From: JAJXWB01 sp964634325
GTDB lineage: Bacteria > Pseudomonadota > Alphaproteobacteria > Rhizobiales > Beijerinckiaceae
DNA: 64,000 nt
Reading direction: 5' to 3'
Assembly: GCA_964634325.1 (NCBI GenBank)
Contig: CAZWJF010000016.1
Location: 1 to 64,000 of the forward strand
Shown here one piece after another: positions 8,314-16,965 of this stretch (the first letter of the stretch is position 1; each line of letters starts with the position of its first letter). Both the position numbers and the translations under genes were made by a program. The notes beneath the pieces are model-generated. The model searched no databases. It saw only the letters and a list, made by a program, of their open reading frames with translations, and was not told the DNA's origin.

Positions 8314-8344
8314 AAAAAGGCCCCGTTCCGCAAGGAACGAGGCC
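8314..8344 (-). terminator. Hairpin terminator between nirC-type gene and kinase gene
   Basis: On the minus strand GGGCCTCGTTCC pairs with GGAACGGGGCC (one mismatch), followed by TTTTT. It lies after the FNT channel stop (8365) and before the kinase start (8298), so it may reduce read-through and set the ratio of the two products. Confidence 0.75.
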
Positions 8345-8364
8345 CGATGCCGCCTAGGCGCCGA

Positions 8365-9198
8365 TTATTCGGCGGCGATCGCCTGCGCCGGCGCGCTGCG
8401 CTTCGGAAGCGTGCGGACGTGCGTGGCGTAGAGCGTCAGGCCGGTGAAGGCGAGGCCGCCCACGAGATTGCCGAGCGCGGTCGGGATCTCGTTCCAGATG
8501 AAATAGTCCATGACCGAGAAGGGCGCATGCAGCATCAGGCCCGCCGGGAACAGGAACATGTTCACCACCGAGTGCTCGAACACCATGTAGAAGAACAGGA
8601 AGATCGGCATCCACATGGCCATGATCTTGCCGCTCACATGGGTCGAGATCATCGCGCCGACCACGCCGGTCGACACCATCCAGTTACAGAGCATGCCGCG
8701 CATGAACAGCGTGAGCATGCCCGCAAAGCCGTGCGAGGCGTAGCCCAGCGTGCGCGCCTCGCCGACGTTGCCGATGACCTTGCCGACCTTGTCGGCTTCC
8801 TGCGTGAAGCCGAATGTCGTCACATAGGCCATCATGAACGCGACCGTCAGCGCGCCCGCGAAATTCCCGAGGAAGACGAGACCCCAGTTGCGCAGCACGC
8901 CGCCGACCGTGACGCCCGGCCTTTTGTCGAACAACGCGAGCGGCGCGAGCACGAACACGCCGGTCAGCAGGTCGAAGCCGAGCAGATAGAGCATGATGAA
9001 GCCGACGGGGAACAGCATCGCGCCCGCGAGCGGCTGCCCGGTGTTGACGTTGATCGTCACCGCCATCCACGCCGCCAGCGCGAGGATCGCGCCGGCCATA
9101 TAGGCGCGGATCACCGTGTCGCGAGTCGACATGAAGATCTTGGATTCGCCAGCGTCGACCATCTTGGTCGCAAATTCCGAAGGGGCCAGATAAGCCAT
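8365..9198 (-). CDS. nirC: Formate/nitrite transporter (FNT) family channel, NirC-like
   Basis: The 277-residue protein is an FNT channel with six membrane helices, passing formate, nitrite or a related small anion through a pentamer. Visible family features are the start (APSEFATKMVDAGESKIFMS), LLGFDLLTGVF in helix 2, NWGLVFLGNFAGAL, the Asn-containing MLCNWMVSTGVV, and FEHSVVNMFLFPAG, which carries the pore histidine region. The ATG at 9198 follows GGCGGAGA; longer in-frame extension is non-coding. The sigma-54 promoter at 9266-9282 and the downstream phosphatase-kinase point to nitrite uptake for assimilation, though formate cannot be excluded and no nitrite reductase is in view. Confidence 0.88.
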   Translation of the reverse strand: MAYLAPSEFATKMVDAGESKIFMSTRDTVIRAYMAGAILALAAWMAVTINVNTGQPLAGAMLFPVGFIMLYLLGFDLLTGVFVLAPLALFDKRPGVTVGGVLRNWGLVFLGNFAGALTVAFMMAYVTTFGFTQEADKVGKVIGNVGEARTLGYASHGFAGMLTLFMRGMLCNWMVSTGVVGAMISTHVSGKIMAMWMPIFLFFYMVFEHSVVNMFLFPAGLMLHAPFSVMDYFIWNEIPTALGNLVGGLAFTGLTLYATHVRTLPKRSAPAQAIAAE

Positions 9199-9265
9199 AT
9201 GTCTCCGCCTCTTGTTTGTCAGATCGGCGCGCGCGGCCGTGCGCTGCGCGCCCCTGCGACGACGT

Positions 9266-9282
9266 AGCAATCCCGGCGCCAA
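9266..9282 (-). promoter_or_regulatory. Sigma-54 (-24/-12) promoter of the nirC-type gene
   Basis: The minus-strand sequence TTGGCGCCGGGATTGCT matches the RpoN consensus (Y)TGGCRCGnnnnTTGCW at all but one defined position, with GG and GC exactly 10 bases apart. Transcription would start about 55-60 bp before the ATG at 9198. An NtrC partner is encoded at 31863-33344. I did not find a clean NtrC-binding dyad nearby. Confidence 0.65.
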
Positions 9283-9461
9283 TCTTGTGCAACGCACCAT
9301 CGAGGCGCCTGTTTTCGCGGCGATCCGGCCGAAATCATGAAAAATGCGTGAATTGCGCGCCAATTGGGCGCCTTAGGCTTGGGCGTGGGAGATCGATGCG
9401 ACTGTCGCGCGCGCATCAAACCAGGGCGCGGCGCCCTCGCGGCGGGCGCCCCGCCGGAAAA

Positions 9462-10454
9462 TTAGCTGGACGGCGCCGTTGTTTTCACCACGCCCCCGAC
9501 GGTCGTCGCGACCGACAGCGGCGAAGGACAGGCCGACCATTGCATCGCCGCCGCCTCGGCTTTCGCCCAATCGCGGAACGCGCGAACGTTCGCGCGCTCC
9601 GCAAGCCGCTTGGGACAAACGAAGCAATAGACGCGCCCTGAAGGCATTTTGAGATCGAATGGCGCCACGAGCCGGCCGGTGCGCAATTCGTCGTAGGCGA
9701 GGACGTCTGACGCAAGCAGCACGCCCGCGCCTTCAACGGTGGCGTCGAGGGCATGGTCCGCGCTTGAGAAACGCAGGCCGCGCGACAGGTCGACGTCGTC
9801 GACGCCCGCCCGCGCGAACCATTCGTCCCAGCCGATCACGCTCGTCCAGGTGGCGAGCGAATCGTCGTGGATCAGCGGCGCGCGGCGCAACGCCGCCGGC
9901 GTCTCGAAGGGGCCGAGCCGCTCGATCAGTTTCGGGCTGCACACCGGCATGTAGGCCACCTCGAACAGTCGCTCGACGACCAATTCGGGATCGGAGGAGA
10001 AATCGACGGGGCGACTGCGCAAGGCGACATGGACGCCGTCCGTCCGAAAATTGGCGAGCGCGCCTGTCGTCGACACCCTCACGTCGACGTCGGGATGCGC
10101 GGCAGCGAAGCGGTAGAGCCGCGGGGCGAGCCACTTGGCAGTGAAGCCGGGCAGGGCGCTGACGACCAGCACGCGTTCGCGATCGGCCTCGCCAAGCGCC
10201 TCGACCGCTTCGCGCATGTGCAGGAAGGCCGTGCGCAGGCCGGGATAGAGACGAGCCCCGGCGCTCGTCAGCGCGATCGAGCGCACGCCGCGTTCGAACA
10301 GCGCCAGACCCAACGACGCCTCGAGCCCGCGAATCTGATGGCTCAGCGCGCCTGGCGTTACGTTCAGCTCGTCCGCTGCTTTCGCCATGCTCAGGTGGCG
10401 CGCGGTCGCTTCGAAAGCGCGGAGCGCATTGAGCGGGGGCAGGGGTCTACTCAC
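9462..10454 (-). CDS. LysR family transcriptional regulator, GcvA-like
   Basis: The 330-residue protein has the LysR winged helix-turn-helix at residues about 5-65 (LPPLNALRAFEATARHLSMAKAADELNVTPGALSHQIRGLEASLGLALFER shape) and a periplasmic-binding-like effector domain from about 90 to 300. The opening PLPPLNALRAFEA is typical of the GcvA branch. It probably controls its divergent neighbour at 10583 or itself; the 130-bp shared region would hold the operator. Its target is unknown. It may also influence the downstream nirC-type gene, which is on the same strand 263 bp away, but the sigma-54 promoter argues for separate control. Confidence 0.88.
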   Translation of the reverse strand: MSRPLPPLNALRAFEATARHLSMAKAADELNVTPGALSHQIRGLEASLGLALFERGVRSIALTSAGARLYPGLRTAFLHMREAVEALGEADRERVLVVSALPGFTAKWLAPRLYRFAAAHPDVDVRVSTTGALANFRTDGVHVALRSRPVDFSSDPELVVERLFEVAYMPVCSPKLIERLGPFETPAALRRAPLIHDDSLATWTSVIGWDEWFARAGVDDVDLSRGLRFSSADHALDATVEGAGVLLASDVLAYDELRTGRLVAPFDLKMPSGRVYCFVCPKRLAERANVRAFRDWAKAEAAAMQWSACPSPLSVATTVGGVVKTTAPSS

Positions 10455-10582
10455 GAGAAAATCTCAACTGTCGTCCGAAGCATTATCCTTTGTCGCCAGA
10501 CATTTTAAGGCGGATTGTCGCAATGGAAAGCGCCGCCGACGAACATTTCTCGTTCATCGCGGCGGAGTGTCAGGAGGCCGCC

Positions 10583-10837
10583 ATGGCTTATGTCTGCGAT
10601 ACGCGCGAAATTCCTCTACCGACGGCGGGCGCGACGCCCGCCCACACGGATCTTCTGCTTCGCATCGCCCGGATTCCCGGACGGGTCGCCGGCTGGCTCG
10701 CCGCTTGGGGCGACGCCGCCGACGAGGCGGCGATCGGCCGCGACTTCTTCCTGCAGACGGGAGGCAAGCTCACCGACGGCATGGAGCGCGAACTGATGCG
10801 CCGCGTAATGGCGTCCAACTGGAACGCCCGCGATTGA
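10583..10837 (+). CDS. Small hypothetical protein divergent from LysR gene
   Basis: The 84-residue product (MAYVCDTREIPLP... to ...MASNWNARD) is soluble, with two amphipathic helices and no signal peptide. The ATG at 10583 is preferred because AGGAGG stands five bases before it. In-frame longer forms could begin at 10523 (ATG, 104 residues) or a TTG at 10490. I do not recognise the family with certainty. Position, divergent to a GcvA-type LysR gene, suggests it is that regulator's target, which is inference only. Confidence 0.6.
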   Translation: MAYVCDTREIPLPTAGATPAHTDLLLRIARIPGRVAGWLAAWGDAADEAAIGRDFFLQTGGKLTDGMERELMRRVMASNWNARD

Positions 10838-10870
10838 CGCGATTGGGAGCGTGGAGCCGACTGTTCCGGG

Positions 10871-12922
10871 TCAGCACCGCGCCTTCACATATTCGCCGGG
10901 CGCATCGCCGAGCACAGGGAGTTTCCCGCCGCCGGGTTCGCGCGCCGGAACCATTTCCGGCGCGTTGGCCTTCATCCATTCCAGCCAGTTCGGCCACCAC
11001 GAGCCGGGGCGCTCGGTCGCGGCCTTCACCCAGTCCTCGAAAGCGCCCTCCGGCCTCGCCCCGGTCCAGTACTGGTATTTCGGCTTGTACGGCGGATTGA
11101 CGACGCCCGCGATATGGCCGGACCCGGCCATCACGTAACGCACCGGCCCCCCGAACAATTTCGCGCCATTGAAAGCCGATTTCGCCGGCGCGATGTGGTC
11201 TTCCCGCGCCGCCAGGTCGTAAATCGGAATCGTAACCTTGCGCAGATCGAGCCTGACGCCGTCCACCATCATTTCGCCCTTCGCAAGGCTGTTCTTGAGG
11301 TAGCACTCGCGCAGATAGAAAGAATGATTGGCCTGCGTCATGCGCGTGGAGTCGGAATTCCACGTCAGGAGATCGAAGGCCATCGGCGCCTGGCCCTTGA
11401 TGTAATTGTTGACCACGTAGGACCAGATCAGGTCGGTCGGCCTGAGCATGTTGAATGCGTTGGCCATCCGCGATCCGTCGAGATAGCCGGTCGAGGCCAT
11501 GTCGGATTCGACGTTTCGGATCGTGGCGTCGTCGGTGAACACCTTGAGTTCGCCGGGATCGGTGAAGTCGACCTGCGTCGTGAAGAACGTCGTCGAGGCG
11601 ATCCGGTCGTCGCCGATCGCGGCCATATAGGCGAGCGTCACCGCCATGAGCGTCCCGCCGACGCAATAGCCGATGGTCGAGACCTGCCGCTCGCCGGTGA
11701 TCGTCTCGATCGCCTCGAGCGCCTCGAATATCCCTTCGCGCATATAGGCGTCGAAGCCCTTGTTGCGATGACGGCTGTCCGGATTGACCCAGGAGATCAC
11801 GAACACCGTCAATCCCTGGTCCACGCACCACTTGATGAAGCTCTTCTCGGGATTCAGATCGAGAATGTAGAACTTGTTGATCCAGGGCGGCGTGATCAGC
11901 AGCGGCCGCTTGTAGACCTTCTCGGTCGTCGGCGCGTATTGCAGAAGCTCGATCAGGTCGTTGCGCCAGACCACCTTGCCCGGCGTGATCGCCATGTTCT
12001 CGCCGAGGCGGAACTTGGTGGAATCGGATTGCCGCAGCCGCAGCACGCCCTTGCCGGCCTCGATGTCCTCGGCGAGCATGTGCAGCCCGCGGACCAGGTT
12101 TTCGCCTTCTTCCTTGAAGGTCGTCCGAAGCAGCTCGGGGTTCGTTCCGATGAAGTTCGACGGCGACAGCGCGCTCGCCGCCTGCCGCACATAGAATGAG
12201 GCTTTGGCGCGGGCGAGCGGATCGAGTTCGTCGTCGCGCGCGACGAGATCGTTCGCCCAGTCGACAGTCATCGCATAGGCCTGCCGGATGAAGTCGAACA
12301 CCGGGCTCTCGCGCCATTGCGGATCGGAAAATCTCTTGTCGTGCGAATCGTAGGGCACCACCGGCTCGACCGTCTCGCCGGTCATGCGCCGCAGCGTCTT
12401 GCCCCAAAGGTCCACGAATTTCGAACTGATGGCGGCTTGCGCCTCGAGCGTCCGCGCCGGATCCTTCAGCCAGTATTCGGCGACCTTGCCGAGCGAGCGA
12501 ATGGCGTCGGCGATTTCATTGGTCGCGTTGTTCGGGTTCTCGCCCGATTCGAGAGGCCGCATATACGCGGCCATCACGCGCGATCCTTCCTCGATCATCC
12601 GGGTGGCGTTCTGCGCGAGACGTTCGAAATTCGGAATGGTCGCAGCGATCGGTTCGCCGCCCGCCGGTTGCGGGCTGGCCGGCGCAGGCGCCGCCGCCGG
12701 TTTGGGCTTGGGGGTTTCGCTGGGCTGCGCCTTGGCCGCCGTCAACGCTTCGATGATTTCGGCGTGCGCCGCCGCCGCCGGGGTCATCTCGGCGTCGTCG
12801 GAAACCTTCTTCGGCCTCGCTTTAGCGGGCGCGCCGCCGACCGTCCCGGCCTTGCGCGCGACGCCCGCCCGTGCGGCGCGCGTCTTCCTTTCCGCGCCTT
12901 CCGCACCCTTGGTCTGCGCCAT
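10871..12922 (-). CDS. phaC: Class I poly(3-hydroxyalkanoate) synthase
   Basis: PhaC polymerises 3-hydroxyacyl-CoA (mainly 3-hydroxybutyryl-CoA) into storage polyester on the granule surface. The lipase-like box GYCVGGT with nucleophile Cys at about residue 420 is present, as are the catalytic Asp (IPIYDLAAREDHIAP region) and His (MAGSGHIAGVVNPP). The N-terminal domain from about residue 100 (FERLAQNATRMIEEGSRV) is typical of class I. The first 90 residues are a low-complexity Ala/Pro/Lys-rich extension, which makes the protein 683 residues instead of about 590. No phaA, phaB or phasin gene is in the window. The divergent small secreted-protein gene starts 130 bp away. Confidence 0.95.
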   Translation of the reverse strand: MAQTKGAEGAERKTRAARAGVARKAGTVGGAPAKARPKKVSDDAEMTPAAAAHAEIIEALTAAKAQPSETPKPKPAAAPAPASPQPAGGEPIAATIPNFERLAQNATRMIEEGSRVMAAYMRPLESGENPNNATNEIADAIRSLGKVAEYWLKDPARTLEAQAAISSKFVDLWGKTLRRMTGETVEPVVPYDSHDKRFSDPQWRESPVFDFIRQAYAMTVDWANDLVARDDELDPLARAKASFYVRQAASALSPSNFIGTNPELLRTTFKEEGENLVRGLHMLAEDIEAGKGVLRLRQSDSTKFRLGENMAITPGKVVWRNDLIELLQYAPTTEKVYKRPLLITPPWINKFYILDLNPEKSFIKWCVDQGLTVFVISWVNPDSRHRNKGFDAYMREGIFEALEAIETITGERQVSTIGYCVGGTLMAVTLAYMAAIGDDRIASTTFFTTQVDFTDPGELKVFTDDATIRNVESDMASTGYLDGSRMANAFNMLRPTDLIWSYVVNNYIKGQAPMAFDLLTWNSDSTRMTQANHSFYLRECYLKNSLAKGEMMVDGVRLDLRKVTIPIYDLAAREDHIAPAKSAFNGAKLFGGPVRYVMAGSGHIAGVVNPPYKPKYQYWTGARPEGAFEDWVKAATERPGSWWPNWLEWMKANAPEMVPAREPGGGKLPVLGDAPGEYVKARC

Positions 12923-13052
12923 TTATTCCTCCCGTTCGAATCCCGTGAGGGATTGGTCGCGCCAATCCCGTTTCAGACATAATATGGGTTTATTCACGCA
13001 ACAGCGTAATGATCAAATCGGTGTAGAACGACAAATTCGAGACAAGCGCAGC

Positions 13053-13454
13053 ATGTCGGATCGCTCGCAGACGAGCCCCCTCGGGTTGAATTTCGCTCGC
13101 ACGGCGCAGGCCGCGGCGATCGTTTTCGTTTGCGCTCTCGGCCCGGTTCACGCCCAGGAAGCCAGGGTCGGGGACGATCCGGTCACGAACATGCTGAAAT
13201 GGCGTCCGACCGCGCCGCCCAAAGACATGCCGGACTTCGTCAGGAACAGCCGCGCGCCCGACGGCCAGATGAATTTCACGCCGCTGACCGGCCAGGAGCC
13301 CTCGCGGCCCAAGCGTATGACGCCGGACGAACTCGCCGGCAGCCTGAAGAAATTCGACGCAGCCGCGGCCGCGAACCGGGCCAAGGCGGCGCGAGCTTTC
13401 GGCGCCGCTAGACCCGCCGCGCGCCGTCCGGCGAAGCGCGCAGCGGCGAATTAG
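13053..13454 (+). CDS. Small exported hypothetical protein
   Basis: The 133-residue product has a long basic N-region followed by a hydrophobic stretch (AAAIVFVCALGPVHAQEA) that fits a signal peptide with cleavage after HAQ/HA near residue 36. The mature part is Pro-rich in the middle (WRPTAPPKDMPDFV) and ends in an Ala/Arg-rich tail. The ATG at 13053 is chosen because upstream in-frame sequence is antisense to phaC and has no binding site. The gene lies between phaC and the aminotransferase. The family is unknown to me. Confidence 0.65.
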   Translation: MSDRSQTSPLGLNFARTAQAAAIVFVCALGPVHAQEARVGDDPVTNMLKWRPTAPPKDMPDFVRNSRAPDGQMNFTPLTGQEPSRPKRMTPDELAGSLKKFDAAAAANRAKAARAFGAARPAARRPAKRAAAN

Positions 13455-13558
13455 CCGGGCTCCACGGCGATTTGGCAATTCAAACCGCCGCGATTTCGCA
13501 CTAAACATCGCTTTGCGCCGCCCCGCGGCGAGCGCTTCAAGAAGAGAGCCAGAAAGAA

Positions 13559-14785
13559 ATGTCGGACTTCTATCGCGTCAAGCGTCTGCCGCCTTACGTC
13601 TTCGAGCAGGTCAACCGGCTTAAGGCGCAGGCTCGCAACGCCGGGGCCGACATCATCGACCTCGGCATGGGCAACCCGGATCTGCCGGCGCCCAAGCATG
13701 TCGTCGACAAGCTGATCGAGACGGCCGGCAAGCCGCGCACCGACCGCTATTCCGCCTCGAAGGGCATTGCGGGCCTTCGTCGCGCCCAGGCGGCCTATTA
13801 CGAGCGGCGCTTCGGCGTGAAGCTGAACCCGGATACGCAGGTCGTGGCCACGCTCGGCTCCAAGGAAGGCTTCGCCAATATGGCGCAGGCGATCACCGCG
13901 CCGGGCGACGTCGTTCTGGTGCCCAATCCCTCGTATCCGATCCACGCCTTCGGCTTCCTGATGGCCGGCGGCGTGATCCGCTCCGTGCCGGCGGAGCCTA
14001 CGCCGGAATACTTCGTCGCGCTCGAGCGCGCGATCATGCACTCCATCCCGAAGCCGATCGCGGTGGTCGTCTGCTATCCCTCGAACCCGACGGCGATGGT
14101 CGCCTCGCTCGACTTCTACAAGGATCTCGTCGCGTTCGCTAAGAAGCACGACATCTTCATCCTGTCCGATCTCGCCTATTCGGAAGTCTATTTCGACGGC
14201 AATCCGCCGCCGTCGGTGCTGCAGGTGCCCGGCGCCTTCGAATGCACCGTCGAGTTCACCTCGATGTCGAAGACCTATTCGATGGCCGGGTGGCGCATGG
14301 GCTTTGCGGTCGGCAACGAGCGGCTGCTGGCCGCGCTCGGCCGCGTGAAGTCATACCTCGATTACGGCGCCTTCACGCCGATTCAGGTCGCGGCTGCGGC
14401 GGCGCTCAACGGCCCCGACGATTGCATCAAGGAGATGCGGGCGACCTACAAGAAGCGCCGCGACGTCATGGTCGAGAGTTTCGCGCAGGCCGGCTGGCCG
14501 ATCCCTGCGCCGGCGGCGTCGATGTTCGCGTGGGTGCCGATCCCCGAGCAGTTCAAGAATCTCGGCTCGCTCGAATTTTCGAAACTGTTGATCGAGAAGG
14601 CTGACGTCGCGGTCGCGCCGGGCATCGGCTTCGGCGAGCACGGCGACGATTACCTGCGTCTGGCGCTCGTCGAAAACGAGCAGCGCATCCGTCAGGCGGC
14701 GCGCAATCTGCGCAAGTTCTTCGAGAGCGCCGACCGCCTGCACAATGTCGTGCCCATGAAGTCCGGATTGCAGGCGACGGGCTGA
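13559..14785 (+). CDS. Class I/II PLP aminotransferase (AlaC / LL-diaminopimelate type)
   Basis: This 408-residue fold-type I aminotransferase carries the PLP lysine at about residue 238 in TSMSKTYSMAGWRMG and the conserved CYPSNPTAM, SDLAYSEVYFD and C-terminal RLALVENEQRIRQA segments. The start DFYRVKRLPPYVFEQVNRLKAQAR is typical of the group annotated either as alanine aminotransferase AlaC or as LL-diaminopimelate aminotransferase. In alphaproteobacteria an alanine or glutamate-pyruvate role is at least as likely, so I give no symbol. AGAAAGAAATG gives a weak binding site. In many Rhizobiales this gene is followed by hom and glpX; here a terminator follows instead. Confidence 0.88.
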   Translation: MSDFYRVKRLPPYVFEQVNRLKAQARNAGADIIDLGMGNPDLPAPKHVVDKLIETAGKPRTDRYSASKGIAGLRRAQAAYYERRFGVKLNPDTQVVATLGSKEGFANMAQAITAPGDVVLVPNPSYPIHAFGFLMAGGVIRSVPAEPTPEYFVALERAIMHSIPKPIAVVVCYPSNPTAMVASLDFYKDLVAFAKKHDIFILSDLAYSEVYFDGNPPPSVLQVPGAFECTVEFTSMSKTYSMAGWRMGFAVGNERLLAALGRVKSYLDYGAFTPIQVAAAAALNGPDDCIKEMRATYKKRRDVMVESFAQAGWPIPAPAASMFAWVPIPEQFKNLGSLEFSKLLIEKADVAVAPGIGFGEHGDDYLRLALVENEQRIRQAARNLRKFFESADRLHNVVPMKSGLQATG

Positions 14786-14840
14786 GGCCTGCTGCAACCT
14801 GACAGGAGACGGGGCGCGGCCCTCGGCTCCAAAAGAACAG

Positions 14841-14870
14841 GCGGCCGGCCGACAGCCGGCCGCTTTTCTT
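14841..14870 (+). terminator. Rho-independent terminator after aminotransferase gene
   Basis: GCGGCCGGC pairs perfectly with GCCGGCCGC around CGACA and is followed by TTTTCTTTT. It lies between two convergent genes and may also stop leftward transcription of the FecR gene, though the minus-strand T-run is weaker. Confidence 0.85.
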
Positions 14871-14873
14871 TTG

Positions 14874-15701
14874 CTACGGCCGATACGAGCCCGGATAGCT
14901 GCTGGTTTCCTCTCGCCCGAGCGGCGACCGCGTCAACGTCTGACCGCGGACCAGATCGTCGCGCACGCCCGGCAAATCGTAATTGAGCGGCTGACCCGAA
15001 AGACGCGGCGAGCCGACGCCGAACCGCGCCGCATCGGTATTGTTCGGCAGGTGCCGCGCTCCGCCCGTCTGCCCGTTGCCGCTGGTGAGGCTCGCCATGA
15101 ATGCGGCCAGCGTCGCAGGATCGACGCGCTGCGGCGGCGTCGGCGCTCCGCCGGGGGGTATCACCGTCTCGAAGCCCGAGCGGTTCAGGCCGACCACGCC
15201 GCCGGGCGTTTGAACCATGGCCGACCCGAAGTGAAGAATGATGTGCAGCGCGCCCGACTGGTCGTTGCCCATCGTCACGACGCCGCCGCGCACGCCGATC
15301 GTCGCAGACGGCGTGCGGATGGTCGCGCCCGTGTCGTGGCTGACCTTGCCGCCCACGAAGCGCAGAACGCCGCGCGTCAACGTCGTCGTCATCTCGCCTG
15401 CGCCGGAGGCCGGATCGAACACGAACTTGTCGATCACGACCGTCGAATTCCGGCCGATGTTGAGCGCGGACCGATCCGTGAAGGCGATCTGCGCCGAGCC
15501 GTTGGCGTCCGTCTGCACCATCTCGCGCTGCACGACGCCAGCGCCGAGCGTCAGCTTGCGCTTGGAGCCGCCAGGCGGCTGGCTGCTGGCGTCCTGATTG
15601 ACCGCGCCGACATTGCCCACGGTCTGCGTCTGACCCGCCGTCGCACACAGCGCGACGCCGCAGGCGAGCAGCCATGGGAGCGCGGAGGAACGAAACGTCA
15701 T
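14874..15701 (-). CDS. Exported FecR-domain protein
   Basis: The 275-residue product begins with a signal peptide (MTFRSSALPWLLACGVALCATAGQTQ). From about residue 30 to 185 it has the FecR beta-helix-like pattern: VGNVGAVNQDASS, VVQREMVQTDANGSAQIAFTDRSALNIGRNSTVVIDKFVF, then TLTRGVLRFVGGKV and ATIGVRGGVVTM. It lacks the N-terminal helix-turn-helix tail and transmembrane anchor of classic FecR anti-sigma regulators, so it is a periplasmic FecR-fold protein rather than a siderophore regulator. Its partner is the TPR/beta-barrel gene just upstream, 10 bp away on the same strand, suggesting a two-gene surface or export unit. The C-terminal 80 residues are disordered. Confidence 0.8.
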   Translation of the reverse strand: MTFRSSALPWLLACGVALCATAGQTQTVGNVGAVNQDASSQPPGGSKRKLTLGAGVVQREMVQTDANGSAQIAFTDRSALNIGRNSTVVIDKFVFDPASGAGEMTTTLTRGVLRFVGGKVSHDTGATIRTPSATIGVRGGVVTMGNDQSGALHIILHFGSAMVQTPGGVVGLNRSGFETVIPPGGAPTPPQRVDPATLAAFMASLTSGNGQTGGARHLPNNTDAARFGVGSPRLSGQPLNYDLPGVRDDLVRGQTLTRSPLGREETSSYPGSYRP

Positions 15702-15711
15702 GTCGACCTCC

Positions 15712-16962
15712 TCAGAACCGCAGCGTCGGACCGACCAGCGCGGACCAGGCGCTGGAGCGGTAATTCGGCAGGCTCGAATTGTTTCGCGTGTACTGGATGA
15801 GCGCCGCGACGCCGAACATCTGGCTGATCGGCATGTCGAGCTGCGCGCCCACGCGCCATTGGCGATCCACGCGCGTCACGAGCGAGTCGACGAAGACGTC
15901 GGGCGCGCCGAACCGGATCTCCGCGTATCGCACGAACGGCGACGCCGACCAGCGCCAGCCGATGCTGGACCACGGGGCGTCGAATTCGTAGCGGGCGGAC
16001 GCCTCGAGCCCGAAACGTCGCGACGTCAGCGCCGAAGTGAAGGACGAATTGCGGCCCCACAGCATCTTGCCGTCGAAGGTCAGCCTGCCGGTCGCCGCCC
16101 AGCGCGCCGCAAGGCTCGCGGTCCATTGCGACCCCGTGTTCTGCACGGAAGCGACTTCGAGCAGCGGGCTGGTCGCGGCGATGTTCAGCTTTCGCCATTC
16201 CATGCCGGGCTCGACCGAGACATAGGCGCCGATCGGAACATTGACGCTGACGCCGCCGCCGACGCTCGATCCAAGCCGTCCCAGCGCCATCGCGCCGTAG
16301 GATGCGATGACGTAGGGGTGGACCGTCGCGCCGGGCAGGGCGTCCGGCGCCAGCGCCAGACGGGGGCCCGTCGAAGCCTCGAACAGGATCGAACTCAGCG
16401 ATCCCTGTCCGAACTGCGCCGATCCGATTCCGCTGAACTTCGTCTCCCACGAATCGCCACGCTGGTTGCCGAAATCGTAGATGTGACGGATTTCGCCGAG
16501 CGCGACGGCGCTGGCGCCGCCTCTGGCGTAATACGGGCCGGGATTGGGGATGTCCGCGCCGAAGGACCGGATGAAGCCGGACGGCGAGCCCGGCACATTC
16601 GAGTTGTACCCGAGGCCGAGTTGCAACACGCCGTAGATCCGGCTCGGCTGCATCTCCTTGCGGGCGGCCGCCATCGTCACATCGATGCGTTCGCGAATGT
16701 CCGGCTCCAGTCCAGGGGTCGCCAGCGCCTCCTCGAAATAGCGCACGGCCATCTCGTACGACTTCAGCCGGAAATACAGCGACCCGAGCTCGTATTTGGC
16801 CCGCGAGAGATTCGGATTGAAAAACAGAATGCGCTCGAGCGCGACGATCGCCGCCTCGTAGTCGCGCGCCGCGACGGCGGCCTTGGCGTAGGAAAAATTC
16901 GCGTCGTAGTCGGTCGGCTTGGCCAACAGCGCCGGCAGCAGTTGCGCCTGCTCCGTGGACAT
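15712..16962 (-). CDS. TPR plus outer-membrane beta-barrel protein, signal peptide separated by in-frame stop
   Basis: The 416-residue open frame has TPR helices at about 20-110 (DYEAAIVALERILFFNPNLSRAKYELGSLYFRLKSYEMAVRYFEEAL). A barrel of about 280 residues with alternating hydrophobic strands follows and ends in the outer-membrane signature VGPTLRF. As read from 16962 it has no signal peptide, which is impossible for an outer-membrane barrel. A perfect signal peptide is encoded immediately upstream in the same frame (17079-16969) but a TAA at 16968-16966 interrupts it. The ATG at 16962 has no binding site. The gene is thus probably a nonsense-inactivated or read-through gene. Overall layout resembles TPR-barrel export factors paired with FecR-fold proteins; function is not known. 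Confidence 0.75.
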   Translation of the reverse strand: MSTEQAQLLPALLAKPTDYDANFSYAKAAVAARDYEAAIVALERILFFNPNLSRAKYELGSLYFRLKSYEMAVRYFEEALATPGLEPDIRERIDVTMAAARKEMQPSRIYGVLQLGLGYNSNVPGSPSGFIRSFGADIPNPGPYYARGGASAVALGEIRHIYDFGNQRGDSWETKFSGIGSAQFGQGSLSSILFEASTGPRLALAPDALPGATVHPYVIASYGAMALGRLGSSVGGGVSVNVPIGAYVSVEPGMEWRKLNIAATSPLLEVASVQNTGSQWTASLAARWAATGRLTFDGKMLWGRNSSFTSALTSRRFGLEASARYEFDAPWSSIGWRWSASPFVRYAEIRFGAPDVFVDSLVTRVDRQWRVGAQLDMPISQMFGVAALIQYTRNNSSLPNYRSSAWSALVGPTLRF

Positions 16963-16965
16963 CGT

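Noticed and set aside
8263..9267. A 334-residue plus-strand open frame rich in His, Arg and Glu
   Set aside because: It is the antisense shadow of the nirC-type gene and has no binding site.
12928..12950. A T-arm-like sequence CGTTCGAATCCCG
   Set aside because: No matching acceptor, D-arm or anticodon arm is present within 90 bases on either strand.
12384..13052. A plus-strand open frame extending the 13053 secreted-protein gene upstream
   Set aside because: It is antisense to phaC and lacks a binding site; high GC leaves many long open frames in such positions.
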